Shown: one piece after another, positions 35,665 to 44,599 of the stretch
Numbering within the stretch: position 1 is the first letter of the stretch
How the letters are laid out: every line of letters begins with the position of its first letter
NCBI RefSeq assembly: GCF_001531445.1
Contig: NZ_LQYA01000203.1
Location: forward strand, 34,509-98,508
DNA length: 64,000 nucleotides
Direction: 5' to 3'
Source: Sporosarcina koreensis
GTDB taxonomy: Bacteria > Bacillota > Bacilli > Bacillales_A > Planococcaceae
Made by a program: the position numbers and the translations under genes
The notes under the pieces: generated by a model
Told to the model about the DNA's origin: nothing
The model's input: the letters and a program-made list of their open reading frames with translations, nothing else
The model's database searches: none

Positions 35665-36591
35665 ATGACGAAGGATATTAAAATTACCTATACTGAAAAT
35701 GTTTTAGATGATCAAAAATCGGGCACGTTGATTGCGGATTTGAAATCCCTATTTAAAGCGCCTGTTTTGATTGCCAATGCACTGCCCGTATTTGTCGGCT
35801 TTTGGCTTGCCCTTCATTTCACAGGGGGCTCCCTGTTTGCGAACAGCAAACTGTTTTGGCTGACAATCATTGGCAGTACGATTTTGATGGGTGGGGCGCT
35901 TGTTCTAAATAATTGGTATGATGTTGACATCGACACGGTCATGAAAAGAACGCAAAAACGTCCGACCGTAACCGGAAATATCTCATTGAATACCGTTTTG
36001 GGAATTGGGATTTCCTTGTCGGCGATAGGCATGGTCATGTTGCTGTTCACGACGATGGAAGCTGCGATTTACGCATTCATCGGTTGGTTCACATATGTGA
36101 TCATGTATACGATGTGGACAAAGCGCAAATACACATTGAATACGGTCATTGGAAGTGTTTCAGGGGCCGTGACGCCGATGATAGGATGGGCTGCAATTGC
36201 ACCGTCCTGGCATATGGTACCGATCATGCTTTTCATCATTTTATTCATTTGGCAAATGCCGCATACATTTGCAATTGCAATGAGGAAGTACAATGAATAC
36301 AAAGCGGCGAATGTAGCGATGCTGCCGGTTGTTCGCGGATTTAAGATGACGAAGCGTCAAATGTTCGTTTACATTGCATGCCTGCTTCCATTGCCGTTTT
36401 ATTTGGGATCGTTAGGAATGGTATTCATCGTGCTCGCAACAATCTTGAATGTCGGATTCTTGATTGTCTCCATTCGCGGCTTTTTCACGAAGGATGACGA
36501 TAGATGGGCATATGTGATGTTCATCTACTCCGTCAATTATATTGCGATACTATTCTTATTGATGGTGGCTGTTACGCTGCCAATCTTCTAA
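35665..36591 (+). CDS. ctaB: Protoheme IX farnesyltransferase (heme O synthase)
   Basis: UbiA-family prenyltransferase of 308 residues that adds a farnesyl group to heme B to make heme O for terminal oxidases. Multi-pass membrane protein with the first Asp-rich site NNWYDVDIDTVMKRTQKRPTV and the second region around TLNTVIGSVSGAVTPMIGWAA; KYNEYKAANVAMLPVV follows. ATG at 35665 comes after TGAGGAG. It stands alone here, not next to ctaCDEF, so a second copy elsewhere is possible. Confidence 0.93.
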   Translation: MTKDIKITYTENVLDDQKSGTLIADLKSLFKAPVLIANALPVFVGFWLALHFTGGSLFANSKLFWLTIIGSTILMGGALVLNNWYDVDIDTVMKRTQKRPTVTGNISLNTVLGIGISLSAIGMVMLLFTTMEAAIYAFIGWFTYVIMYTMWTKRKYTLNTVIGSVSGAVTPMIGWAAIAPSWHMVPIMLFIILFIWQMPHTFAIAMRKYNEYKAANVAMLPVVRGFKMTKRQMFVYIACLLPLPFYLGSLGMVFIVLATILNVGFLIVSIRGFFTKDDDRWAYVMFIYSVNYIAILFLLMVAVTLPIF

Positions 36592-36595
36592 AACC

Positions 36596-36639
36596 AAAAA
36601 CTGCTCCGTTTATCGAAAGAGGATGACGGAGCAGTTTTT
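36596..36639. terminator. Terminator after ctaB
   Basis: AAAAACTGCTCCGT (36596-36609) pairs perfectly with ACGGAGCAGTTTTT (36626-36639); T and A tails make it usable from both sides. Confidence 0.88.
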
Positions 36640-36692
36640 CTGTTTCTGTATGATTGAAATTTCGCTCTCGACTATCAATTGGAAATATTCAG

Positions 36693-36721
36693 TTGTGAAT
36701 GAAAGCGTTTTCGTATATAAT
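36693..36721 (+). promoter_or_regulatory. Promoter with overlapping cre-like site
   Basis: TTGTGA (36693-36698) and TATAAT (36716-36721) are spaced by 17 bases. TGAAAGCGTTTTCG at 36700-36713, between them, matches the catabolite-responsive element consensus except at the last base. CcpA binding there would block the promoter, so carbon catabolite repression of the amino acid importer is expected. Confidence 0.6.
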
Positions 36722-36774
36722 CTAATAAAGTATCAATCAATTCTGTTAATTGGTAGAAACAAGGGGGAGTTAAG

Positions 36775-37572
36775 ATGGAGAAATCAGTAAAACGTTTTCT
36801 GATCGGCATCACATTAGTGTGCACATCGATTTTTCTAATCGGATGCGGCGCGGGTTCTACAAAGACGAACAGTTCTGGTGGGGATGATACAACTGGTAAA
36901 CGGAAATTAATTGTCGGAACGGATGCGGCATATGCGCCGATGGAGTTTATGGATGAAAAAGGAAATATTGTAGGGATTGACATCGATATCGTCAATGCTG
37001 TCGCGGAAGCTGCAGGTTTTGAAGTTGAGATAAAGAACTTGGGTTGGGAACCTTTATTTCCTGCATTGGAAAATGGAGAAATTGATTTCGCTGTTTCATC
37101 TATCACAATCAAGCCGGATAGAGAGGAATCATATGATTTCTCTACTCCCTATTTTGTAGCGAATCAATTGATTCTTGTTCCAGAGGATTCCGATGTTGAA
37201 AGCTTTCAAGATTTAAAGGACAAAAAAGTTGCTGTTCAAATTAATACGACTGGACATGAGGTTGTCAAAGATCTTTTAGGAATGACAAGCAAAAATATTG
37301 TCGCTCCTGAAACAATGCCTCTTGCCATAAGTGAAATGATTAATGGAAATGCAGATGCTGCTGTCGGTGACAATGCGGTTATCATTGAATACAAGGCGCA
37401 GAATCCCAAAGTCAAATTAAAAACGGTTGAGGATGATAGCTTTGAGAAGGAATATTACGGACTTATGGTGAAAAAGGGAAATAAGGAAATTGTGGATTTA
37501 TTAAATGAGGGAATTGAAAAGATCAAAGCAAATGGAAAATTGAAAGAAATCACTGACCAAGACTTGGAGTAA
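36775..37572 (+). CDS. Polar amino acid ABC transporter, binding lipoprotein
   Basis: Solute-binding protein of 265 residues, family 3 (glutamine/arginine type). The lipobox is FLIGCG near residue 23. The mature domain begins KLIVGTDAAYAPMEFMDE, followed by GIDIDIVNAVAEAAGF and NGEIDFAVSSITIKPDREESYDFSTPYF, the family signature. The ATG follows AAGGGGGAG. It heads a three-gene importer operon under a promoter with a cre-like site. Exact amino acid not determined. Confidence 0.92.
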   Translation: MEKSVKRFLIGITLVCTSIFLIGCGAGSTKTNSSGGDDTTGKRKLIVGTDAAYAPMEFMDEKGNIVGIDIDIVNAVAEAAGFEVEIKNLGWEPLFPALENGEIDFAVSSITIKPDREESYDFSTPYFVANQLILVPEDSDVESFQDLKDKKVAVQINTTGHEVVKDLLGMTSKNIVAPETMPLAISEMINGNADAAVGDNAVIIEYKAQNPKVKLKTVEDDSFEKEYYGLMVKKGNKEIVDLLNEGIEKIKANGKLKEITDQDLE

Positions 37573-37619
37573 TTGTTGTCCTTTACGCAACAACTGCACA
37601 CATCTTGGAGGTGATGAAT

Positions 37620-38363
37620 GTGGAGTTTTTAGGTTTACGTATTGATATGTTCGAAAATATTTGGAGCTACCGAGAGCTTTTCATCCGAGGAATTTGGGTA
37701 ACTCTTGGTTTGACCGCTGTGGGTTATGTAGGCGGATTCATTTTAGGATTGATCGTGGGGATAGGAAAACTATCAAAACGGAAGTGGATCCATTATCCAG
37801 CAAAAATGTATGTTGATTTTTTCCGGGGAACTCCATTATTAGTGCAAATCCTATTGATTCATACCGCATTGATCCCTAGTATGTTTGGACATTCATTAGG
37901 ATTTTTTGTGTCGGGATCGCTGGCATTAATGCTCAACAGTGCTGCCTATAACGCGGAAATTATTCGCGCTGGAATTCAATCGCTCGACAAAGGGCAGATG
38001 GAGGCTGCCCGTTCGCTTGGCATGCCCCATAACACCGCCATGAAATTGATCATTCTACCGCAAGCATTCAGAAGGATGATCCCGCCGCTTGGCAATGAAT
38101 TGATTGCTTTGTTGAAGGACTCTTCACTTGTTACGGTTATCGCTGCGACTGATTTGCTGTATGCAGGAAAGATTGTTGCAGGAGCTTATTTTAGATTTTG
38201 GGAGCCGTATTTAACGGTCGCCGTCCTTTATCTCATTTTGACATTTATCTGTGGGAAACTCATCACTTATATCGAAAATAGGTTCAGCAATAGCTATGTC
38301 CCGTCCTCAAGAAAGTCTATTTTTTCAATGAGACGTTCGGAGCCAGGAGGGGGATTGCGATGA
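37620..38363 (+). CDS. Polar amino acid ABC transporter permease
   Basis: HisM/GlnP-type membrane permease of 247 residues. GTG at 37620 has GGAGG eight bases upstream; the in-frame ATG at 37614 is two bases from that site and TTG at 37605 overlaps it. The coupling motif for the ATPase is [21 protein letters not shown], followed by [26 protein letters not shown]. Overlaps the ATPase gene by four bases. Confidence 0.92.
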   Translation: MEFLGLRIDMFENIWSYRELFIRGIWVTLGLTAVGYVGGFILGLIVGIGKLSKRKWIHYPAKMYVDFFRGTPLLVQILLIHTALIPSMFGHSLGFFVSGSLALMLNSAAYNAEIIRAGIQSLDKGQMEAARSLGMPHNTAMKLIILPQAFRRMIPPLGNELIALLKDSSLVTVIAATDLLYAGKIVAGAYFRFWEPYLTVAVLYLILTFICGKLITYIENRFSNSYVPSSRKSIFSMRRSEPGGGLR

Positions 38364-39082
38364 TAAAAGTAAGGGATTTGCATAAATCATTTGGACAATT
38401 GGATGTGCTAAGAGGCATAGACTACGACATTAAAGAGAAGGAAGTCATTTGTGTCATCGGTCCGAGTGGATCTGGGAAGAGTACGTTTTTGAGATGCATC
38501 AACCTTCTTGAGGAAATTACTGCGGGGGAAGTCTTTATAGATGGCGTAAAAATCAATGACGCGAAAACGGATATTAATGATATTCGGCGGGAAGTCGGGA
38601 TGGTCTTCCAACAATTCAACTTGTTTCCCCATATGCGGGTTATCGATAATATTACGATTTCCCCGATTAAAATCCGTAAAATGAGTGAACAAGACGCGGA
38701 AGAATTGGCGATGCAACTTCTAGAGAAAGTGGGTCTGTCCGATAAGGCAAACGCCTACCCGGAGCAATTATCCGGCGGACAAATGCAACGGGTTGCCATC
38801 GCAAGGGCGCTTGCAATGAAGCCGAAGGTCATGCTATTCGATGAGCCGACATCTGCATTGGATCCAGAAATGGTGAAAGAAGTGCTGGATGTCATGAAGC
38901 AGCTGGCAATCGAAGGGATGACGATGGTCGTTGTCACTCATGAAATGGGGTTCGCGAAGGAAATGGGAGATCGGGTATTATTTCTGGATCAAGGCTTGCT
39001 TGTTGAAGAAGGGACGCCTGATGAAATCTTTTCGAATCCGAAACATGAAAGAACCAAGGCTTTTTTCAGTAAAATTTTATAG
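38360..39082 (+). CDS. Polar amino acid ABC transporter ATPase
   Basis: GlnQ/ArtM-type ATPase of 240 residues. Walker [11 protein letters not shown]-loop [12 protein letters not shown], signature LSGGQMQR, Walker [14 protein letters not shown] and switch VVTHEM are all intact. Start ATG 38360 overlaps the permease stop; AGGAGGGGG lies just before. Last gene of the importer operon. Confidence 0.94.
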   Translation: MIKVRDLHKSFGQLDVLRGIDYDIKEKEVICVIGPSGSGKSTFLRCINLLEEITAGEVFIDGVKINDAKTDINDIRREVGMVFQQFNLFPHMRVIDNITISPIKIRKMSEQDAEELAMQLLEKVGLSDKANAYPEQLSGGQMQRVAIARALAMKPKVMLFDEPTSALDPEMVKEVLDVMKQLAIEGMTMVVVTHEMGFAKEMGDRVLFLDQGLLVEEGTPDEIFSNPKHERTKAFFSKIL

Positions 39083-39093
39083 GGAATAGAGGG

Positions 39094-39129
39094 GCTGTCC
39101 AGAAAGTGGGTTTCTGTGACAGCTTTTTT
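39094..39129 (+). terminator. Terminator of amino acid importer operon
   Basis: GCTGTC-C-AGAAA (39094-39105) pairs with TTTCT-GT-GACAGC (39111-39123), then TTTTTT. Confidence 0.8.
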
Positions 39130-39229
39130 GCTTTTAAAGATGATAGGCGCCTAAGCGATGGCATCTATACTAATTTTCCTATCCAATTTTGCATATCATG
39201 AAAAAGAGTAAAAGACTAGGAGGGATAAT

Positions 39230-39877
39230 ATGTATTATCCATACCATCAACAAATAAGAACGCCAAATCGTTTAATTACCGTAGTCGGCCACGGAGATAT
39301 ATTCATTGAGCCGAATATCGCAACAGTACAATTGGAGGTTGTCACGGTAAATGAACAACTGAGCGAAGCACAACGGGAAAATGCAACCGATATGAACAAC
39401 GTCATCCAATCGCTTTTACGCTTAGGCATTCCGCGAGAAAATATCCAAACCGTTTCATATAACATTTTTCCGAAATATGATTATGTAAATGGCGAACAGA
39501 TTTTCAGAGGATATGAAGTAAACAATGCCATCTCGGTAAAAATTACAGATATTCAACAAGTGGGACGAGTTATTGACACGGCTGTGGAAAATGGGGTGAA
39601 TCGGGTATCGAATATACAATTCACTGTTGAGGATACCGAACGTTATAAACAAGAGGCAATCGTCAGGGCTCTGCGGAATGCCCAAACGAAAGCTCGAACA
39701 ATCGCTGATGCATTGCAGCTGCAAACCGAGCCGCAGCCAGTCAAAATAATTGAAGTGGAACAAGGTGGACAGCCAGTTCCGTTCCAAGCTTTAGCAAAAT
39801 CCAATCAAATGACAACTCCGATAGAAAGTGGACAGATCATTATCAGCGCAACGTTAAGAGTTCAATTTCGATATTGA
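39230..39877 (+). CDS. SIMPL (DUF541) domain protein
   Basis: Protein of 215 residues covering one SIMPL domain: ITVVGHGDIFIEPNIATVQLEV opening, the EAQRENATDMNNVIQSLLRLGIPRENIQT helix pair, and the ERYKQEAIVRALRNAQTKARTIADAL helix before the last strand ISATLRVQF. No signal peptide is visible, unlike many SIMPL proteins, so it is probably cytoplasmic or attached by other means. ATG follows AGGAGG. Single gene with a terminator. Function unknown. Confidence 0.85.
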   Translation: MYYPYHQQIRTPNRLITVVGHGDIFIEPNIATVQLEVVTVNEQLSEAQRENATDMNNVIQSLLRLGIPRENIQTVSYNIFPKYDYVNGEQIFRGYEVNNAISVKITDIQQVGRVIDTAVENGVNRVSNIQFTVEDTERYKQEAIVRALRNAQTKARTIADALQLQTEPQPVKIIEVEQGGQPVPFQALAKSNQMTTPIESGQIIISATLRVQFRY

Positions 39878-39880
39878 CGA

Positions 39881-39920
39881 GAAAAGCCGGATCCGGATAT
39901 AGGATTTCGGCTTTTCTTTT
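39881..39920 (+). terminator. Terminator after SIMPL gene
   Basis: GAAAAGCCG (39881-39889) pairs with CGGCTTTTC (39908-39916), then TTTT. Confidence 0.8.
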
Positions 39921-39990
39921 AAGTTTGCAGGTTTTTTCAAACATTTTGTTGAATGTACTAGTAAGTATGTAAATTGAGGGGGAGAAGCAA

Positions 39991-40440
39991 ATGGAATACT
40001 CTGTCGAACGGGTAGAAGACTTGCATTCATTGGATATTACAAAGTTGGTAAAGGAAAGTGAAGAAGAGGGTTATCGTTTCGTCACTCGCCTCGTAGGTGA
40101 ATTCGAGGATGGCACCAATACATTCAATAAGCCTGGTGAAGTGTTATTCTGTGTCAAAAATAATGAGGATTCCATAGTTGCAATTGGCGGCATTAATCAA
40201 TCGCCATTTTCGCAAGAAAGTGATGTGGGACGTCTACGACGATTTTATGTACTTGATGAAGCACGACGGAAAGGGGTCGGTACGTTATTGCTGCAATCGA
40301 TCATTGAGCACGCGAGCCATCATTTCAAAGAAATTACAGTCCGGACAGATTCAGCGAAAGCGGATGCTTTTTATCGCGCGGGCGGATTTTCATTCGACGA
40401 TTCCGCTTCTGAAACGACACATATTTTGCGGTTCAGTTGA
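39991..40440 (+). CDS. GNAT-family N-acetyltransferase
   Basis: Acetyltransferase of 149 residues, first gene of a long co-directional run to 52240. ATG follows GAGGGGGAG. The acetyl-CoA loop is LDEARRKGVGTLLLQSII and the last block is AKADAFYRAGGFSFDD; the RRFYVL strand precedes the loop. Substrate unknown. Confidence 0.85.
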   Translation: MEYSVERVEDLHSLDITKLVKESEEEGYRFVTRLVGEFEDGTNTFNKPGEVLFCVKNNEDSIVAIGGINQSPFSQESDVGRLRRFYVLDEARRKGVGTLLLQSIIEHASHHFKEITVRTDSAKADAFYRAGGFSFDDSASETTHILRFS

Positions 40441-40453
40441 GGAGGGAATTAAA

Positions 40454-41218
40454 TTGTATAAGGAATATATGGAATATGGAAATAAAGAAGGTCCGCTCCT
40501 CGTGTTCATTCACGGGGGCGGTGTGGGTAGATGGATGTGGGACAAGCAAATCGCTTATTTCAATGAGTACCATTGTTTGCTTCCCACATTGCAAGGGCAT
40601 GGGGACAGAAGTGATGAAACTTCCTTCTCAATTCGTAAAAATGCATTAGAATTAATTACGTTAATCGAGCAGACAAAAGGTGAGAAGGACGTACATATTA
40701 TCGGTTTTTCGATTGGAGCCCAAATCTGTTTAGAAATCATAAGCATTGCACCAACCCTTATTCGTTCCGCAATGATCAACAGTGCGGTTGTCATTCCGAT
40801 GAAGTCCATGATCCCTTTCATTTCCCCGACAATCAAGATGACTTTTCCGCTTATTAAGAACAAGACTTTCGCCAAAGCCCAAGCGAAACAAATGTACATG
40901 GATGGCGAATACTTCGAAAAATATTATGAAGAAAGCTTGAAAATGAATGCCAACACGCTAATTAACGTTCTTAAAGAAAATATGGCGTACTCACTTCCAG
41001 AAAACATTTCGAACAGTAATGCCCAGATATTAGTTACTGCCGGTGAAAAAGAGAAAGGGCTAGTGAAGAAATCCGTGCGAAAGATTGTTGAGGGGAACGA
41101 ACATTTTGAATATTTTTTCGTCCCTACTATTGGACACGGTTTTCCAGTAGCTAAACCAGATCTATTCAATCAGGTATTGGAAGATTGGATCATGCATCAA
41201 CAAGTACATAAGCTGTAA
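40454..41218 (+). CDS. Alpha/beta hydrolase
   Basis: Hydrolase of 254 residues. TTG at 40454 follows GAGGAGGGA; the open frame back to 40178 lies inside the GNAT gene and is not used. The oxyanion region is VFIHGGGVGRWMW, the nucleophile elbow GFSIGA, and the histidine is in TIGHGFPVAKP near the end. The stop TAA overlaps an ATG of the next frame. Substrate unknown. Confidence 0.85.
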   Translation: MYKEYMEYGNKEGPLLVFIHGGGVGRWMWDKQIAYFNEYHCLLPTLQGHGDRSDETSFSIRKNALELITLIEQTKGEKDVHIIGFSIGAQICLEIISIAPTLIRSAMINSAVVIPMKSMIPFISPTIKMTFPLIKNKTFAKAQAKQMYMDGEYFEKYYEESLKMNANTLINVLKENMAYSLPENISNSNAQILVTAGEKEKGLVKKSVRKIVEGNEHFEYFFVPTIGHGFPVAKPDLFNQVLEDWIMHQQVHKL

Positions 41219-41232
41219 TGGAGGGAAAGCAG

Positions 41233-41790
41233 TTGGGGAAATGGAAAGTGATGAACAGTGAATACAAGTATAAATCACCGTTCGGAAATTTGAGGAAAGA
41301 CACTTGTCAAATGCCCGATGGAACAATTATTGAAGATTACTACGTGAATGAGTATGCGGATTGGGTAAACGCAATCGTATTGACAGAGGGTAGAGAAATA
41401 GTTCTTGTAGAGCAATATCGTCATCCTGGAAACGATTTTTATTTAGAAATACCCGCAGGGAAAGTGGAAGAAGGTGAATCGTATGAAGAAGCGATTCGAC
41501 GTGAAGTCCGTGAAGAGACTGGCTATGTTTCGGAACATAAGATGATTCCTCTAGGGGAGTTCATGGTCAATCCCGCCACTCAGACGAATAAGGTGATTAC
41601 GTTTTTAATGACCGATGCAAAACGTACACATGAACAAGAGTTGGATGATACAGAAGTTCTGGAAGTAAAACATTTTCCTTTTGCTAGCATGGGAGAAATG
41701 ATTCGGAACAAGGAAATTACCCAGTTGTTTACTGTGACCGCGTACCAGTTAGCAAAAGAATTCATTAGAAATGGAAGAGATAGAGATTGA
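41233..41790 (+). CDS. NUDIX hydrolase, ADP-ribose pyrophosphatase-like
   Basis: NUDIX enzyme of 185 residues. TTG at 41233 has GGAGGGA seven bases upstream and is preferred to ATG 41218, which overlaps the previous stop and has no site. The NUDIX box is GKVEEGESYEEAIRREVREETGY, preceded by IVLVEQYRHPG and the PAGK turn typical of ADP-ribose pyrophosphatases. The stop overlaps the next TTG start (TTGA). Confidence 0.88.
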   Translation: MGKWKVMNSEYKYKSPFGNLRKDTCQMPDGTIIEDYYVNEYADWVNAIVLTEGREIVLVEQYRHPGNDFYLEIPAGKVEEGESYEEAIRREVREETGYVSEHKMIPLGEFMVNPATQTNKVITFLMTDAKRTHEQELDDTEVLEVKHFPFASMGEMIRNKEITQLFTVTAYQLAKEFIRNGRDRD

Positions 41791-42329
41791 AAAGGAAATC
41801 TAATCACGCACTCGTCATCGGTGGCACAGGCATGCTAGCGGGTGTATCGACGTTCTTGGCGAAGGAAGGATATTCCGTTTCTGTCATTGGACGAACAGCT
41901 GCAAAGTTTGAAAAATTGAAGGCAAGTAGTCCTCCTGACTCAGTCTTTCCAATCCAAGTTGATTTTTATTCAGAAGCGCTATATACAGAAGTCGAGAAAT
42001 CGATTGCCGAGCGGGGACCATTTGATTTGATCATAAGCTGGACACCTAATTATCGGGCGCTCGAGCAGATTTGTGAAATGAATAGTCAAGCAGGATCGTT
42101 CCGCCTCATTCATGTAAAAGGAAGTCGTCGGTTTTTTGAAGATGAGGAGATTGTGATACCCGGAAATTGTACGTACGAAAAAGTTTTCTTGGGTTTTGTT
42201 ATCGAAGGAGAAACTTCCAGGTGGCTAACAAATGATGAAATTTCAAATGGTGTCATCCAGCAAATTGCGAGTATGAGAGATGAAAGAATTGTCGGCCAAC
42301 TCATTCCCTATAGCGCAAGGCCGATGTAG
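41787..42329 (+). CDS. NAD(P)-binding Rossmann-fold (short-chain dehydrogenase-like) protein
   Basis: Protein of 180 residues with TTG start overlapping the previous stop. The cofactor loop is VIGGTGMLAGVSTFLA and a cofactor-discriminating VIGRTAAKFEKL follows. It is shorter than typical dehydrogenases, and the YxxxK catalytic pair is not evident; the second half (FDLIISWTPNYRALEQICE and GFVIEGETSRWLTNDEI) is family-specific. Similar short proteins are annotated as SDR-like in Bacillales. Catalysis is doubtful. Confidence 0.75.
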   Translation: MKRKSNHALVIGGTGMLAGVSTFLAKEGYSVSVIGRTAAKFEKLKASSPPDSVFPIQVDFYSEALYTEVEKSIAERGPFDLIISWTPNYRALEQICEMNSQAGSFRLIHVKGSRRFFEDEEIVIPGNCTYEKVFLGFVIEGETSRWLTNDEISNGVIQQIASMRDERIVGQLIPYSARPM

Positions 42330-42348
42330 AACGGAGAGTGAAGCAGCG

Positions 42349-42906
42349 ATGCTAAAACGCAAATACGGCAGTCGATATGATTGGAAGCGGATAGTGAAGA
42401 GAGAGTATGCAGAAAAATATATTTCTACACCACGATTTACTGGATATGTAACTCTGTTTAAAATGAATGAAGTAGCTGCGCCTCTTTACAAGACATATAA
42501 GGGAAGGGCAGTTTGCATCGCAGATAAGGGATACAGCTGGTTGCAGCATTTTCCCGATGGAATGCATTTTTCTGTGACGACGGTGTTTGATTCAAACGGC
42601 CAAATTGTCCAATGGTATATCGATATTTGCAGGGAGAATGGCTATTGTTCAGCAAATGGGCCATGGATGGATGATTTGTTTTTGGATCTGATTGTGTTGC
42701 CTAGTGGGGAAATAATAGAGAAAGATATTGACGAATTAGAAGCTGCACTTAACAGTCAAAGCATATCAGATGATGAGTTTGCACTTGCTTGGAAGGAATT
42801 TGATCGAATAAAAACATTGTTAGCTGAAAACAGCTTCGAGCTTCTTGAGCTTACCAAAGAGCATTTACTAATCGTAAAGGAAAACATAGAGGGTGAACAA
42901 TCATGA
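42349..42906 (+). CDS. DUF402 nucleoside phosphatase-like protein
   Basis: Protein of 185 residues of the DUF402 family (YgaC/Ntdp-like; nucleoside tri- and diphosphatase activity is known for some members). ATG at 42349 follows CGGAGAG; the frame open from 42280 overlaps the previous gene. The family core is YSWLQHFPDGMHFSVTTVFD, GQIVQWYIDIC, and DDLFLDLIVLPSGEIIEKDIDEL, including the Asp residues that hold metal. Overlaps the next gene by four bases. Confidence 0.82.
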   Translation: MLKRKYGSRYDWKRIVKREYAEKYISTPRFTGYVTLFKMNEVAAPLYKTYKGRAVCIADKGYSWLQHFPDGMHFSVTTVFDSNGQIVQWYIDICRENGYCSANGPWMDDLFLDLIVLPSGEIIEKDIDELEAALNSQSISDDEFALAWKEFDRIKTLLAENSFELLELTKEHLLIVKENIEGEQS

Positions 42907-43382
42907 GTAAACTATCTAAAGCGATCGAGCTGCGAAGTGAAGGAAAAATCACTGAATCAAATGAAATGCTGGTGGCTATGGCAAAAGATGATCCGAAAAG
43001 TGCCGAAATTAATTACCAATGTGCATGGAGTTTTGACATATTAGGAAAGGAAGCGGAAGCCGTTCCTTATTATGAAAAAGCGCTACAACTAGGCTTGAAT
43101 AACGAAGATACATTAGGGGCAATCATTGGACTCGGAAGTACATACCGAACTTTGGGAAGCTATAAAAAGTCAAAGGCTATCTTTGAAAGAGGGCTAGCTC
43201 GTTTCCCTGATAACAATGCATTGAAGACGTTCTATGCTATGACATTATATAACGTAGGAGAACATGTAAAGGCAATGGAAATTCTCCTAACATGCCTAGT
43301 ACAAACTTCAAACGATCCAGACATCATCTCTTATAAGAGAGCAATTGGTTTCTATGCAGACAAGTTGGACAAGACATGGTAG
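42903..43382 (+). CDS. Tetratricopeptide repeat protein
   Basis: Protein of 159 residues with about three to four TPR units (for example EINYQCAWSFDILGKEAEAVPYYEKALQ and AIIGLGSTYRTLGSYKKSKAIFERGLARFPD). ATG at 42903 overlaps the DUF402 stop. A protein-binding role is expected; no enzyme domain is present. Confidence 0.85.
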   Translation: MSKLSKAIELRSEGKITESNEMLVAMAKDDPKSAEINYQCAWSFDILGKEAEAVPYYEKALQLGLNNEDTLGAIIGLGSTYRTLGSYKKSKAIFERGLARFPDNNALKTFYAMTLYNVGEHVKAMEILLTCLVQTSNDPDIISYKRAIGFYADKLDKTW

Positions 43383-43428
43383 GTAGCTGGATTCATTAAA
43401 CAAAGAGAAATGCAAAGGAATGATTGAT

Positions 43429-43725
43429 ATGGAAGATAGATTTCAAGTTACAGAAATAGAACGAGAGAAAGTATTGAAAAGTTATTTTAGAAAAGGATTA
43501 GATGGGCCGTTAGATACGTTTCCAAGCAAAGACAAAAGAAAGTACATCATTGCCCAAGAAATAATTAAGCGATTTGAAGTTGGAAAAGTATATTTGGAAA
43601 AAGAGATAAATGCGATTCTTAAAGAGATTTATCCTGATTTTGCGACCCTTCGACGTTTTTTCATCGACTATGGATTTATGAATCGCAGTGATGATGGGAA
43701 GGAGTATTGGATTGGAAATAAGTAA
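43429..43725 (+). CDS. DUF2087 domain protein
   Basis: Basic protein of 98 residues matching DUF2087: VLKSYFRKGLDGPLDTFPSKDKRKYIIAQEI, then FEVGKVYLEKEINAILKEIYPDFATLRRFFIDYGFMNR. The domain is often fused to MarR or other winged-helix regulators, so nucleic-acid binding is possible. ATG at 43429 is nine bases after AAAGGA; the ATG at 43420 abuts it. The 3' end overlaps the next gene. Confidence 0.85.
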   Translation: MEDRFQVTEIEREKVLKSYFRKGLDGPLDTFPSKDKRKYIIAQEIIKRFEVGKVYLEKEINAILKEIYPDFATLRRFFIDYGFMNRSDDGKEYWIGNK

Positions 43726-44590
43726 GCTGGATAAAAGTAATCAGGATGTATTGAACAAACTTAATACGTTCATCGACAATGTATTTGGGGAGAATAGTGA
43801 TTTAAAGTCACGGATGAACAGAAGCGTTTCCGCCAAACTCCATAAAGATATTTATTCAGTACAAAATGATGATGAAATATTTGCGGTTGCTTCCACCCAA
43901 AAATCTACTTGGCATCCAAACTGTATATATGTCCAACTTGCTTATGTCTTAAATGGATTCGATAAGCAGGCTCTTCAAATCCTGATTGCTGAGCTAGAAA
44001 ATAAATATGATCAGCCTTTGTTTTTCCTGCTGGACGATAGATTTTATGGATTAATAGAAATTCTAACCCAAAATCAGTTCAAGATGATTAGAAAAACGGA
44101 GATTATACATATCGAGCCGACTCTGCTAAAAGGTGAAACAGCGCACGATGAACATCTTTTATCAATCGGAGAGATACGTACGAATGTAGCAAGAATGGAC
44201 AGTTTTATTCAGCTTTGTAAAAAGACGTATACAGAAACACATACCGATAACCCTGTTGCTACCTTGTCGATTGATAGCTGGAGGTATGCTGCAATGGATG
44301 GGCTGATGGAGGAACATAGTTATGTCATGGTAAACGGCTCGAAAGTTACAGGCTTCAGTCTTATGTACGAGTCAGATGAGAACAGTTGGGAATTGGGATG
44401 GGTAGGTGTGGATGACACTTCCAGAATCAATGATTTGGATAAATTAATTCGTAAACAAGTAGAGGATGCCGTAAAGCATAGTATCTCATTCATTGAAAAA
44501 GAAGTCGATTCCACATGTCCATATTCGCTCCATATTTGTGAGTCCGTTAAATACGAAGTGGCGGAGACATTATATGCTTACATGAAATGA
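43712..44590 (+). CDS. GNAT-like protein, unassigned
   Basis: Protein of 292 residues starting at TTG 43712, behind GGAAGGAG and overlapping the DUF2087 gene by 14 bases. The N-terminal half (KLHKDIYSVQNDDEIFAVAS, then IYVQLAYVLNGFDKQALQILIAELENKY) and the middle EIIHIEPTLLKGE look like one acetyltransferase-fold half, and residues 150-290 like a second, with WELGWVGVDDTS in the cofactor strand position. The usual acetyl-CoA loop Q/R-x-x-G-x-G/A is missing, so activity is uncertain. Neighbour at 44600 is a related two-part GNAT. Confidence 0.55.
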   Translation: MEISKLDKSNQDVLNKLNTFIDNVFGENSDLKSRMNRSVSAKLHKDIYSVQNDDEIFAVASTQKSTWHPNCIYVQLAYVLNGFDKQALQILIAELENKYDQPLFFLLDDRFYGLIEILTQNQFKMIRKTEIIHIEPTLLKGETAHDEHLLSIGEIRTNVARMDSFIQLCKKTYTETHTDNPVATLSIDSWRYAAMDGLMEEHSYVMVNGSKVTGFSLMYESDENSWELGWVGVDDTSRINDLDKLIRKQVEDAVKHSISFIEKEVDSTCPYSLHICESVKYEVAETLYAYMK

Positions 44591-44599
44591 GGTTATAAG

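Noticed and set aside
40178..40453. Extension of the alpha/beta hydrolase into the GNAT gene
   Set aside because: The region codes the GNAT domain in another frame; TTG 40454 has a strong ribosome site.
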